In this document: positions 1 through 9,186 of the stretch, piece after piece
How the letters are laid out: every line of letters starts with the position of its first letter
Position numbering within the stretch: position 1 is the first letter of the stretch
DNA from: Candidatus Marinamargulisbacteria bacterium SCGC AG-410-N11
Lineage (GTDB): Bacteria > Margulisbacteria > Marinamargulisbacteria > GCA-2716485 > AG-410-N11
Assembly: GCA_003265895.1 (NCBI GenBank)
Contig: QFBS01000009.1
Coordinates: 1 to 51,314 of the forward strand
Reading direction: 5' to 3'
Length of the DNA stretch: 51,314 nucleotides
Position numbers and translations under genes: made by a program
The notes under the pieces: generated by a model
Databases searched by the model: none
What the model saw: only the letters and a program-made list of their open reading frames with translations
What the model was told of the DNA's origin: nothing

Positions 1-87
1 GATGTTCTAAATAGGGATCTACCGGAAGAAAATATAGATTTGTTGCTTTTATTATGTTCAATAGTGGCGCTAGCTGGGTTTGTTTAA
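1..87 (+). CDS. C-terminal tail of a gene truncated by the window start
   Basis: Frame 1 is open from base 1 to a TAA at 85-87 and reads as 28 residues, starting DVLNRDLPEENIDLL and ending in a hydrophobic stretch, CSIVALAGFV. An amphipathic then hydrophobic C-terminus is plausible for a real protein, and the stop is followed by non-coding AT-rich sequence. With so few residues the product cannot be named, and chance openness of 29 codons cannot be excluded. Confidence 0.35.
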   Translation, partial: DVLNRDLPEENIDLLLLLCSIVALAGFV

Positions 88-127
88 GTGCACGCTGAGT
101 GTAATAGTCGCGCATAAGGTGCATGAT

Positions 128-221
128 AAAAGGATTTGATTTTGTGCTATTTGAGATTACTTTCTTTAATACTAAAAAGGATTTAATTTTGTGCTATTTG
201 AGATTACTTTCTTTAATACTA
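128..221. repeat. 47-bp tandem duplication
   Basis: Two head-to-tail copies (128-174 and 175-221) begin aaaaggattt and end tttaatacta. They differ at one position (g/a at the eleventh base). The duplication lies between the upstream gene tail and the 3' end of the small minus-strand gene, so it is intergenic. No coding role is visible. Confidence 0.9.
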
Positions 222-274
222 GTTTCATTTATCAAACCCTTATTTAATTTATGTGTTATCAGATTGGGATTATC

Positions 275-877
275 CTATTGATTTTTGATTAAATAGGCTA
301 CGTTGATGGCTATTTTAGCTAATGATTCCCCTTTATTTATCGCAGACATCACGACATCACTAAATGGTTTATTGATTTGATTAGTTAATAGATCTGCCAT
401 ATACCGTTTAATGTAGATATGCTTTACAGGGTCATGGGTATTTGATAATAGCGATTCGCAAATTAGTAACGGACGTTCCATTATATAGCATTTGTTGATT
501 TGGGTATCGATGTCTTGAAAGTTATAGGATGAGTCATCGGTAACACAATTGAAAATAGCATTAATGTCTAGCATATCGGTTAACTTAATGGCTTGTTCTA
601 TGTCTGATTTTTCGTTTTGGGTATAGTTATTTTTGAATGATCGATCACCGTTATACTTATCGAAAATAGTATCTAAGCGGTTAGCTAAGTGCGTACAATC
701 AGATTGAAGGAAGCTATGTTGTTTAGAGCTAAAACTTAGTAATTTACTAGCTAAAACTCTAATTTGAATGGGTCTTATATTCGATCTTCTTTTACGGTAA
801 CCGTTTGTTTTTGATGCTTTACTGAACAAGGTTATCGTTGATTGGGACGGTTGTTTTGATATTACTTTCGATAACAT
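275..877 (-). CDS. hypothetical protein, 200 aa
   Basis: I do not recognise this protein. The reading frame extends to a GTG at 895, but the ATG at 877 (MLSKVISK) is preceded by AGTAGG at a suitable distance, whereas the GTG has no Shine-Dalgarno, so I chose the ATG. The N-terminal third is basic and Ser/Thr-rich (SKASKTNGYRKRRSN) and the rest is a mix of charged and helical sequence. It has no signal peptide and no membrane segment. It lies just downstream of the 2359-aa giant gene on the same strand, after a spacer of about 340 bp, so it may belong to the same accessory locus. Function unknown. Confidence 0.6.
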   Translation of the reverse strand: MLSKVISKQPSQSTITLFSKASKTNGYRKRRSNIRPIQIRVLASKLLSFSSKQHSFLQSDCTHLANRLDTIFDKYNGDRSFKNNYTQNEKSDIEQAIKLTDMLDINAIFNCVTDDSSYNFQDIDTQINKCYIMERPLLICESLLSNTHDPVKHIYIKRYMADLLTNQINKPFSDVVMSAINKGESLAKIAINVAYLIKNQ

Positions 878-1217
878 GACGTAGCCTACTTTCACTGTAT
901 ATTTTATTATTATCGTTGTTTGGTGTTAAAAAGTTGCAGTGTATTTGGCGTTATTGATGGCTGTTATTTCTTAAGGTTGTATAAACCAAGCAACGACACG
1001 ATGGCTTTGGGAGTCTATTTGTTTGCGTTACGCGATCGGTTGTGTGTGACCGTTACAACTCGTGTTGCTGGGATAACCGACTCTGATATACGCGCTCTTT
1101 TGGTTCTCAAATGGCGGGTTATAGGCGCTCTTTAGGGAGTGGGTTTGGGAGTCTATTTGGGTTTGCATTGGGTATAGGGATTGTTTTTGGGTGCTAGAAT
1201 TAGGGGCATTGGTTGGG
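878..1217. other. non-coding spacer with a 16-bp direct repeat
   Basis: This 340-bp stretch between two minus-strand genes is noticeably more G-rich on the + strand than its surroundings. A 16-bp direct repeat (tttgggagtctatttg) occurs at 1006-1021 and 1144-1159. The ttgggagtct core resembles the gggagtctgca core of the dispersed palindromic element elsewhere in the window, so this may be a decayed relative. Two short open frames, one on each strand, overlap here but lack a ribosome binding site, and I do not accept them. Confidence 0.5.
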
Positions 1218-4200
1218 TTAGTCTTTATTTTCTCTAGTTTGGGGTCCATTTCCGTGGACGTTTATTTGGTTATAAACCGTTATTATATTTTTCAAATGTT
1301 CTATGGTCTCTTCATCTAAATTGTCCAAAAAATCACTCAAATTGTTATTTATTATACAATGTTCTAAAAAGTGTCTTAAAGGTTCAATATTTCCCCCTTC
1401 CACTCTGAACCGATGAACAGCGCTTGCTATACTTTTTATTCTAGCTTTAGCAATTTCACTACTTTGTGTATATTTTAATTCTGAAAAAACTGATATATTT
1501 TTTGAGTAAAAATTTCTATAACTTTCTGAATCAATTCCTCTATTAAGACCCGTTATAATATCATCTAGGGTTCCCGTGCTGCTAAAAGGGAGTCCTTTTG
1601 ACTCTTTAATATCAGGAAATGCTTGGTCATATGCAATTTTTAATTGTTTGAAAAGTAGTATTTCTTCATTATTGAATTTATTCAAAGATTCTGTAAGAGG
1701 TTGATTAGTTATATTTAGGACCTTTCTAGATAAATTTTCTAACTTTTCTTTAGATTTAGTTTCAACGGCAGAATTACCTGACGCACCTAAAGCATTAATT
1801 AATTTTGTCATTTTTTCAACAAAGCCTTGTGATTCTTTAGTGAACGTTAAATAATAGTCATTATAAGTAGCTGTGTGTTTATATTCTCCAAAACTGCTAT
1901 TAATAAACCTTATCGTTTCAGGAATATCTGAATCTGAGTCTGAGCTTGATCTGGAAGTGGTAGACATAGAAGAAGGGGAATCTCTTCTATTAGTTACAGG
2001 ATGCTCTAGCTCTGTATCACTACCAAATATTTCGTTTAATCTGGAAGTGGTAGACATAGAAGTAGGGGGATCTGTTCTTTTAGTTACAGTATGCATTAAG
2101 GGCTCTAGCTCTAGCTTTGTATCGCTACTAAACATTTCGTTTACAATAGAATCAGAAAGTTCTTGACTATAATTATTTAATCTTTGTTTTAACTGTTCGG
2201 TTGTGATTGTTGGCTGATTTTCCTTCAACCAATTATCCAGTTCATCATATTCATTTAAATTTTCTATAAAGGCTTCAACACTAGCTTCTCCTGTTTTTTG
2301 ATATAGTTCAATTAAATTATTTACATCTGTTATTTCGTTCAATACAAGTTCTATATTGCCTAAATTATAATTTTGAACTTGTTGTTCAATGGGGGTCTTC
2401 TCTTTAAAGAAAACATCGAGGGGTCTCGCAACTTGGTCTCGATTAGTATCTTCTATGTTAATGCGGGGAAATAAAGACTTAATCGCTTCTATTATTTCGC
2501 CTTTCTTAGATAAATTGTTTTCTGAATTTAAAATAAACTCAGTTAAAAACTTTTCACAAAAATGTAACTTAAGACGGTCTTTTTTGACTATCCTTTTTAT
2601 TTCTAATAAGTTACGTTTTAATTTTTCTATATCTAGGTTTGTTGCTAACAATCCTTTACTGTGTTTCTCAAATTCACATTCTAAGCCTAATGTTGTTTTT
2701 ATAAATTTGAATAATTCTTGTATATTTTGTTCATCATTTTTGGCAACTATTTGTAAATTCAAACCTATTTCTTGCACTGTTGCTTCATCTACATCCCAGC
2801 CTGTACCATACCTTAGAGGGTCGCTATTATATAGCTTTATTAAAGCAATATTACTATCACCCAAATCAATAGGTTGATTCTGATTGTCAATTAAGCTCTC
2901 CAATAATCCAAGTTTGAACGCTCTTAATAATACCGTATTATGTTTTTCAACTCTTTCAATATTATCTTTTATACTTTCAAATGCAACAGCTTGACCCTGA
3001 TCGTTAATTAAGGCATCTGGTTTGCTGGTGTAATAATATGTATTATTTTGTTTATCCTTTATCTCTAGAAATGCGTTGGGGGTTGTTACAATTTTTTGCA
3101 TGGATTCCAATGTAGTAATACGTCTAAGATTAATTCTATTTCTGTTGATTTTTCTTTTGAATTTTCTGTTGATATTTCTTTTGATGTTTCTTTTGAATCT
3201 TCTTGGGATTTCACTTTGGGGTCTAGCAACTTGGTCTCGCTTAGTATCTCCTTGGGGGGTTTTGGTCCTTGATGAGGGCAATGGCTTATCAAATGAAGCG
3301 GGTCTGTTTGTTTCAGGTGACGACTTTTGATTTCTGGGAGTATCGTCTGCTGGAGTAATGTGGGCCGTTAATGGGGGCAATATAGAATCCACTCTGTTGG
3401 TTAAGTTTATTTCTAATTGATCTAAAAGGTTTTTGGATAATGCTTTTAACTGTGTTATTTCTTCTTTTTTTAGGCCATCTAAAAGGGTTTCTAAAATTTC
3501 TAAGCTTTTGTAAATACTATACGTTTTGGCTAACCTTTGTTTAAGATTTTCATCTTTGTTATCTGTCATATAACTCGTTAACATGGGTATTATGTTAGCT
3601 TCTGTTAATTCTGCGTCTAACATTTTCATAAATTGGATGGCGATCTCTTTTTTTTGGGCACTAGTGTTTGCTGATTCTAAACTAATCTTAGATTTTGACA
3701 TATTCTGTTCCATCGTTATCTCTGAACTCTTTTTTATATGATCTATTATTCTGGAACTTCTTAAAAAATCTATAGTTGCTTTATTTAGAATTAGGCTTTC
3801 TTCATCATTTTCCTTGGTTAGTTTATCCAATTGATTATTAAGAGTTAATGTATCGTCTATATCTACATTAGTATCTAACGCCTGTTTTCTAACTTCGATA
3901 TTATATATATAATATACCATTAATTCTCTTCCACTTAGTTGTTTTGCTAACGCCTTGACCTCTGCTATTGTTGTCAATCCGGTATAAATATGTTCCGCTA
4001 TTATATCGTTGTCTATATTGTCTATTGCTGGTAATTCATTCTTTATAATTTCTTTAATTAACCATTCTAATAAAGGTTCTTTTATTCCTGCATCTTCTAG
4101 TTCAATTTTCGTTTTGCCAGATAGGCTGGTTTTAAAATTTCGTTCTTCAGTAGTCAATCCTTTTAGTAAAATATTCATACCTTTTTTAATATTATCTAAT

Positions 4201-7200
4201 GATAGCTCTAGTTTCGCTATTTCATTAGAATATTCTGCTAACTTCTCTTCAACGGAAGCATCAACAGCTACCATTACGTTTTGTTCTATTTGATCACCAT
4301 AAGGATACATCATTAATATGAAGGGATTAATTTTTAATTGAGAGCGTTTAAACTGATCTATTAGAAATCGACCCCGCTCATTTAAATCTCTCGATTGGTA
4401 ATCTGGGCTTTGTTTGAGTTTGTTTAGTAGTTTTGTTCTTAGGGTTTCAGGCTTGTCTGGTGGGGGTGGATTACTGGACACTGTAATGTCATTAATTTTT
4501 TCATAAAATCTGGTATCTTCTTCTAGTTTTGATATAAATCTTACTGGTTTATCAAATATAAAAGCATCCTCAAAAGCTCTTTTGACAAAATCATCTTTAA
4601 AATCTCCGTCATCCTGTAAAATATTCTCCTTTATTACATACTTAGCAATTTGTTTAAATGTTTTTAATTTAGTTGGGTCATTTTTAATTGCTTCTGTAAA
4701 TTTTGTTAAATTTTTGCTTAATTTGTGTAGCCTTGGTGCTCCAAATCTATCATGTTTTGCGTATATGTCTAGGTTTAGAGATTCATTTAAATAAGCATAA
4801 AACTGATGAAGTTTTTCCTTTTGGCCTTTTATTTTTTTTATTTGCTGTAGCGTATCTTTATCCTCATCAGCTATAGACGAATTAAATTGGTCTTCTATGT
4901 TTGTTTGATTTGAGACGGTTATATAGGTAACTTCTCTTAATAGCGGTGGTTCAAAGGCTCCCCATTTCGTAGCGGTATAGTCTAGAGGTGTTCCTTCCGT
5001 AAAGTCGTATTGAGTTTCAACAAATAACGTTTGGTTCTCTATTTGTTTGGCTATGGCCTGATTTTGACTGTAATTGTGCTCAAATTTACTTAACGAATAG
5101 TTTTCTCTACTCCATGTATATAACTCAACAACGTCTTCTCCTTCGATCATCAACTTTACTAATCTGTCCGTTTCGGAATCATCATTACTTTCTGGGGGGT
5201 TGCTAAAAAAATCTAAAGTCGCTTGTGTTATATCGTAATCCCAATCTCTTGGATTAATGATGGGTTCACTAGGATCTAATGCGTTTTCTCTTATCGCTAG
5301 GTTTTTATTATAAATAGCTTTAAACCTTGCTGCATCAACATGGCCGTTCTCGTTTTTAGATAACGATATTATTTCTTCTAGTTCTTTTAATGTTGATTTT
5401 CCTCTAACAATGTCTGCCGAAATTTTAAATACTTTTGCATAATCTTCATCATCTGCTGCTTGTAGTAATGGTTGTGGTAGTAACTGACGAACTCTTTTTA
5501 AAAGTTGCTTTTTCAAATATTTACTTTCGAATTCTTTTAAAAACTTTTTTATCGGCTCTTTATACTCGCCCAGAACATCTACAGAGTTTTCTAGTATTAA
5601 TATTAATTCACCTTTTTTTGCTTCTGGCGTGTTTTTTATTATTTTGGTCATATTCTTCATCAGTGTTCGCATTATATCCTTATAATCACTTAATTTTAAA
5701 TCTTCCACAATTTGTTTTTCTTCTAGAAACATATATAATCTGTTAAGCTTTTCGTTTGGGGTGGTTATGCTTGTTAATTCTTTTTTTATTTCGTTGACTG
5801 TCTGCTGTTGATTATTAACGTTATCAAATAGACCTAACTCTACACTCGCTAAACACAAGCCATAAGGTATCGTTGTATTATCGGCTATTTCTTGTGCTCT
5901 CTCTTGATTCTCTAACTGTTGTTGTCTGTTTTGAATTTTGGCCAGTATTGTTTGAACTTGGTGTATATCTGCCACACTATCACTTGGCGAATCGAGAATA
6001 CTTTGTTGTTCGGTTGTTAACGTTGCAAGTAAAAAAGCTATTTTTTCAGAATTTTCTCCGATTTCTATTAATGAATTCCTAGTTCGTTGTAATCTGGTAG
6101 CTCCTGGTAAATCGGTGTCGGCTATATTGGTTATGCTACTTGTAATAGCTTTTTTAAAAGCCTCGCTCGACATATGAGATTTTCCTTCTATACTTAAAAA
6201 TTCCGGTTGTTTAAGCAAACAAGCGCCTATAAAGGCCTCTTGTGTCATCTCGCTTCTTTTATAAATTAATGATAGCTTTTCCTTTAATATTACTATATTG
6301 TTTTCATGTTCTACACTTCGGTCTATCTGGGATTTTGTTTCAGCTTCGGAAAGTACTTTACCACCCTGCAGTTCACTCTGTAATCTTTCTACGGTTAATG
6401 ATTTTGGGATTGAACTTCTCATTGCGGAGGTTGGAATTGCGGAGGTTGGATTTGTGGAGGGTGGAATTGCGCTGCCATGTTGGGTGTTATGGGGGTTGCT
6501 TTGCAAGCCGAAATTAGTAATAAGGTTTTGGTTAAGTGGAGGGGGAGGTGATGCTGGGCCTAATTCACGAGTAGCATTCGCAACTGTCATTCCTAATAAA
6601 ATTTCAAGATCATGTTCTATGCTTTTAGATGCATTTAAACACGTTTCCCATTGACTTAGCCAGCCGTTTAAGTCTTTAGCATCTCCATAGTTTAGTGTGT
6701 TTTCAGGTGTGCTACCTTGTAATTTACCTAATTGACGGATTACACCGTCAAGCCCTTTTTCATTCATAATCTTAAACACATTAATAGTGTCATCTCCTTT
6801 TATGCTATTGATACCCGCTTGTAGGTCTTGTAATCGAACACATAACTCTTGCGCTTTGTCGGTATTGTTTCCTTCTTGGGCATTAGACCAATTAGACTTT
6901 AAAGCTTGTGAAGATATATCTTTTACTAATTTGCTCGAAAAGAATTTATTACTTTGTTCAATGAATGGATTAGCTTGGTTAGCTTGGGTTAAGCTTTTCA
7001 TTGTTACAGAAATGTTACTGTCTGAATTTTGGGTATATATTGGATTATTAAACCCAGAATTGGTTAGCTCTGCAGATTCTGCGCTGGCAGTTGTAAAGTT
7101 TGCTCTACCTGCTCTACTGGCTTCAACAGAAGATGTTGAACGGGAGGTAGTAGTGTGCGAATGGGCTACGGATGATTGTACAGTGAATGATGACCTGGAT

Positions 7201-8297
7201 CTAGAAGGGGAGGTAATATTTGGACTAGAGTTAGTGGTTGCAGAACTTAAATGTGAGTTTGTTTTTTCAACGAATTCATTTATTTTTTTACTTAATTCTG
7301 ATGTTTTACTAAATATGCTTTCTTTTGGTTTTAATAGCTCAAGAGCATTTAATAGTTTGTCTATTGTTACCGTTGATGCTTGCTCTTGCTCTCCCTTTTG
7401 TAATAGATTGACCCTGTTCATCAAATAGTCTATTAATTTACTTTTTTCGGTTTTTTTTAATTTATTAATTTTTTTTAAAAATTTTTTAATGTCTTTTTGC
7501 GTATCTTTTTCAAGTAAGTCTAAAAGAAATTGACAATCTTCAACAAACTCACCGTTTTCATTAACCTTACTTATTTTTGATTCATCTTTTAATATTTCTA
7601 GTTCTAGTGTAACTCTTTCTCTTTTTAGTTTATCTATGTCTGTCCAAAATAGTGTTGGATCTGTTTTTTTAATGTGGTTTTTTATTAAGTTATCGGGAGA
7701 TTTTGATGATATCTTATGATGTCCGCTTTTTAAATAGTTAGATCTTTTAAGGTTATACTGTGTTTCTATTTCCTTAATGTCGGGCTTAGCCCAAGCATCT
7801 GACTCCACTTCACCTCTATTTTTAGCGTCGTCTATTATATTTTCCATTTCTGCATTTTCTTCCAAATTAAACAACGCTAAGGTAGCGTTTACTAATATAT
7901 CTTGTTTTAGTAAATTCGATGTGTCTTTTAGTAAATTCTGAATTATTTCATGTTTATCTTCACTAGATAAATCTTTTGTATTATTTAAAGATTGTGCGAG
8001 TTCATTTGAAATTTGGGAATGTTTTTGAACTAAATCTACTGGAGTGACTTTATCTAATCTAACTTTATTGTAAAATTGAAGTTTCAATTTTGTACTCTGC
8101 GTTCCATTTTCGGTTAATATTTCATTATTTAATACTTGACTTGTAATTGTTTTTTCAAGGGATTTACCTAGTTTTTTTAGCAATTTTGAGGTTAATTTAC
8201 TTTGTTTCTTGCCAGGTTTGCTTACGTCCCGCCCTCCATCGCTTTTAGAAATCTTGAAATCGCCATTACCTGCAGCACTTATTTTTAATTCCATCAT
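1218..8297 (-). CDS. giant module-sharing protein, 2359 aa, candidate secreted/effector protein
   Basis: Not a recognised family. It starts at a tandem ATG ATG (8297/8294) after GAGAGGG; the second ATG has the better spacing. There is no signal peptide or membrane segment, and the N-terminus is lysine-rich. Visible layout: a charged helical N-terminal third; a Ser/Thr-rich linker around 350-450; a module at about 460-576 containing VRLQDLQAG, IKGD and a WLSQW motif, shared with the 1296-aa protein at 10168-14058; a Pro-rich linker from about 580; long coiled-coil-like helical sequence; a basic tetrapeptide repeat at about 1700-1721; two RDQVARP boxes; a duplicated 30-residue Ser/Thr/Asp-rich segment at about 2050-2115; and a helical C-terminus ending GNGPQTRENKD. 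Very low Cys and many K/E/N/S residues fit a secreted or cytosolic scaffold-like protein. Function unknown; the effector role is inference from context. Confidence 0.85.
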   Translation of the reverse strand: MMELKISAAGNGDFKISKSDGGRDVSKPGKKQSKLTSKLLKKLGKSLEKTITSQVLNNEILTENGTQSTKLKLQFYNKVRLDKVTPVDLVQKHSQISNELAQSLNNTKDLSSEDKHEIIQNLLKDTSNLLKQDILVNATLALFNLEENAEMENIIDDAKNRGEVESDAWAKPDIKEIETQYNLKRSNYLKSGHHKISSKSPDNLIKNHIKKTDPTLFWTDIDKLKRERVTLELEILKDESKISKVNENGEFVEDCQFLLDLLEKDTQKDIKKFLKKINKLKKTEKSKLIDYLMNRVNLLQKGEQEQASTVTIDKLLNALELLKPKESIFSKTSELSKKINEFVEKTNSHLSSATTNSSPNITSPSRSRSSFTVQSSVAHSHTTTSRSTSSVEASRAGRANFTTASAESAELTNSGFNNPIYTQNSDSNISVTMKSLTQANQANPFIEQSNKFFSSKLVKDISSQALKSNWSNAQEGNNTDKAQELCVRLQDLQAGINSIKGDDTINVFKIMNEKGLDGVIRQLGKLQGSTPENTLNYGDAKDLNGWLSQWETCLNASKSIEHDLEILLGMTVANATRELGPASPPPPLNQNLITNFGLQSNPHNTQHGSAIPPSTNPTSAIPTSAMRSSIPKSLTVERLQSELQGGKVLSEAETKSQIDRSVEHENNIVILKEKLSLIYKRSEMTQEAFIGACLLKQPEFLSIEGKSHMSSEAFKKAITSSITNIADTDLPGATRLQRTRNSLIEIGENSEKIAFLLATLTTEQQSILDSPSDSVADIHQVQTILAKIQNRQQQLENQERAQEIADNTTIPYGLCLASVELGLFDNVNNQQQTVNEIKKELTSITTPNEKLNRLYMFLEEKQIVEDLKLSDYKDIMRTLMKNMTKIIKNTPEAKKGELILILENSVDVLGEYKEPIKKFLKEFESKYLKKQLLKRVRQLLPQPLLQAADDEDYAKVFKISADIVRGKSTLKELEEIISLSKNENGHVDAARFKAIYNKNLAIRENALDPSEPIINPRDWDYDITQATLDFFSNPPESNDDSETDRLVKLMIEGEDVVELYTWSRENYSLSKFEHNYSQNQAIAKQIENQTLFVETQYDFTEGTPLDYTATKWGAFEPPLLREVTYITVSNQTNIEDQFNSSIADEDKDTLQQIKKIKGQKEKLHQFYAYLNESLNLDIYAKHDRFGAPRLHKLSKNLTKFTEAIKNDPTKLKTFKQIAKYVIKENILQDDGDFKDDFVKRAFEDAFIFDKPVRFISKLEEDTRFYEKINDITVSSNPPPPDKPETLRTKLLNKLKQSPDYQSRDLNERGRFLIDQFKRSQLKINPFILMMYPYGDQIEQNVMVAVDASVEEKLAEYSNEIAKLELSLDNIKKGMNILLKGLTTEERNFKTSLSGKTKIELEDAGIKEPLLEWLIKEIIKNELPAIDNIDNDIIAEHIYTGLTTIAEVKALAKQLSGRELMVYYIYNIEVRKQALDTNVDIDDTLTLNNQLDKLTKENDEESLILNKATIDFLRSSRIIDHIKKSSEITMEQNMSKSKISLESANTSAQKKEIAIQFMKMLDAELTEANIIPMLTSYMTDNKDENLKQRLAKTYSIYKSLEILETLLDGLKKEEITQLKALSKNLLDQLEINLTNRVDSILPPLTAHITPADDTPRNQKSSPETNRPASFDKPLPSSRTKTPQGDTKRDQVARPQSEIPRRFKRNIKRNINRKFKRKINRNRINLRRITTLESMQKIVTTPNAFLEIKDKQNNTYYYTSKPDALINDQGQAVAFESIKDNIERVEKHNTVLLRAFKLGLLESLIDNQNQPIDLGDSNIALIKLYNSDPLRYGTGWDVDEATVQEIGLNLQIVAKNDEQNIQELFKFIKTTLGLECEFEKHSKGLLATNLDIEKLKRNLLEIKRIVKKDRLKLHFCEKFLTEFILNSENNLSKKGEIIEAIKSLFPRINIEDTNRDQVARPLDVFFKEKTPIEQQVQNYNLGNIELVLNEITDVNNLIELYQKTGEASVEAFIENLNEYDELDNWLKENQPTITTEQLKQRLNNYSQELSDSIVNEMFSSDTKLELEPLMHTVTKRTDPPTSMSTTSRLNEIFGSDTELEHPVTNRRDSPSSMSTTSRSSSDSDSDIPETIRFINSSFGEYKHTATYNDYYLTFTKESQGFVEKMTKLINALGASGNSAVETKSKEKLENLSRKVLNITNQPLTESLNKFNNEEILLFKQLKIAYDQAFPDIKESKGLPFSSTGTLDDIITGLNRGIDSESYRNFYSKNISVFSELKYTQSSEIAKARIKSIASAVHRFRVEGGNIEPLRHFLEHCIINNNLSDFLDNLDEETIEHLKNIITVYNQINVHGNGPQTRENKD
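1951..2145 (-). repeat. tandem 30-codon duplication inside the giant gene
   Basis: The string ctggaagtggtagacataga occurs at 1951 and again at 2041, exactly 90 bp apart and in frame. The encoded copies contain TDPPTSMSTTSRLNEIF and RRDSPSSMSTTSRS. The upstream copy retains an extra segment (LEPLMH). This is a recent in-frame duplication in a low-complexity linker. Confidence 0.8.
3137..3196 (-). repeat. 12-bp x5 tandem repeat encoding a basic tetrapeptide
   Basis: Five 12-bp units of the form TCAAAAGAAANN (gene strand) encode FKRN-IKRN-INRK-FKRK-INRN in frame, a strongly basic patch inside the 2359-aa protein. Read one frame over, the same DNA gives SKET-SKEI-STEN-SKEK-STEI, which resembles the Ser/Lys/Glu linkers of the rest of the protein more closely. 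Confidence 0.85.
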
Positions 8298-8507
8298 TAA
8301 CCCTCTCTATTCTTTAAAATAGCCCCTTAGTATATAGATCGTGTTTTGTATCTAAAATTCTTGCATTATACTACTTTTTACTTATTACCCATTTTTGAGC
8401 TGCTTTAAACATCTTTTTTGAGCTATTATTTAACACTTAGTTCTTAATATTAACCGACAAACTCTAACTACCTTTAACATCTGGTTTTTGTTCTTTGGTT
8501 TTTAGGG

Positions 8508-8513
8508 TATACT
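8508..8513 (+). promoter_or_regulatory. -10-like hexamer 7 nt before the SOUL gene
   Basis: TATACT is followed by seven bases and then ATG at 8521. No Shine-Dalgarno intervenes. A transcription start at the expected distance from this box would fall on the ATG itself. The -35 region is not convincing. Confidence 0.4.
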
Positions 8514-8520
8514 TATCTTT

Positions 8521-9174
8521 ATGAGAGCGCTTTATTTATATGAAATTGTTACGGCTATTGCTGGCACATTAATATTAGCTTGGGTTGGATATGGCATTAT
8601 ATTTGAAGGTAACATAGAATCGCCTGACTATACCGTTATTAAACAGTCTGGATCTTTCGAAATTAGAGACTATCCGCCCTTTATTATTGCGTCTATTACC
8701 ATTAACAAACCCTACCGGCCCGCTCTTAACAATGGATTTAGGGCTTTAGCTGGTTATATTTTTGGTGATAATATAGATAGCAAAAAAATGCCGATGACCG
8801 CACCAGTGATTCACTCTGAATCAGTCACAAAAATTCCTATGACGGCTCCGGTTATATCTCAAAAAAATAGTACCGCTCATACCGTTTCTTTTGTTTTACC
8901 GAAACAATACACTCTAGACTCCGTTCCAAAGCCTAAAAATAAGCAAATTACATTACAAACCGTATCGTGGCCTAAAATGGCGGTGATTAAATTTAGGGGT
9001 TGGGCTAGCGAATCAATTATTAATAAAAAACAACAACAACTTCTATCATTTATTCAACGTGAACAATTAACCGTTATCGGAAATTTTAGCGAGGCGTGTC
9101 GCGTAGCGCAATATAACTCGCCTTGGGTGTTTCCATTACTGCGTAAAAATGAAATTTTAGTTCCGGTTGACTAA
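8521..9174 (+). CDS. SOUL-family heme-binding protein
   Basis: This is a 217-aa protein of the SOUL/HBP family, which bind heme or tetrapyrroles. The hallmarks are visible: YTVIKQSGSFEIRDYPPF near residues 38-55, then the family's repeated KMPMTAPV and KIPMTAPVI strings, a VSFVLPKQYTLDSVPKP segment and a C-terminal PWVFPLLRKNEILVPVD. Residues about 5-27 form an N-terminal hydrophobic anchor, so it is probably tethered to the inner membrane and faces the periplasm. The ATG has no Shine-Dalgarno, but TATACT lies 7 nt upstream, suggesting a leaderless message. It is followed after 12 bp by the YdcZ-type gene, so the two are probably co-transcribed. The precise physiological role of bacterial SOUL proteins is not established. 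Confidence 0.9.
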   Translation: MRALYLYEIVTAIAGTLILAWVGYGIIFEGNIESPDYTVIKQSGSFEIRDYPPFIIASITINKPYRPALNNGFRALAGYIFGDNIDSKKMPMTAPVIHSESVTKIPMTAPVISQKNSTAHTVSFVLPKQYTLDSVPKPKNKQITLQTVSWPKMAVIKFRGWASESIINKKQQQLLSFIQREQLTVIGNFSEACRVAQYNSPWVFPLLRKNEILVPVD

Positions 9175-9186
9175 CTAGGTTATACT

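Noticed and set aside
920..1249. Two overlapping short open frames on opposite strands
   Set aside because: No initiation signal, no protein-like composition, and one overlaps the end of the giant gene.
3086..3292. 68-residue minus-strand frame within the giant gene
   Set aside because: It is the alternate frame of the 12-bp repeat region and lacks a ribosome binding site; kept only as an observation on frame.
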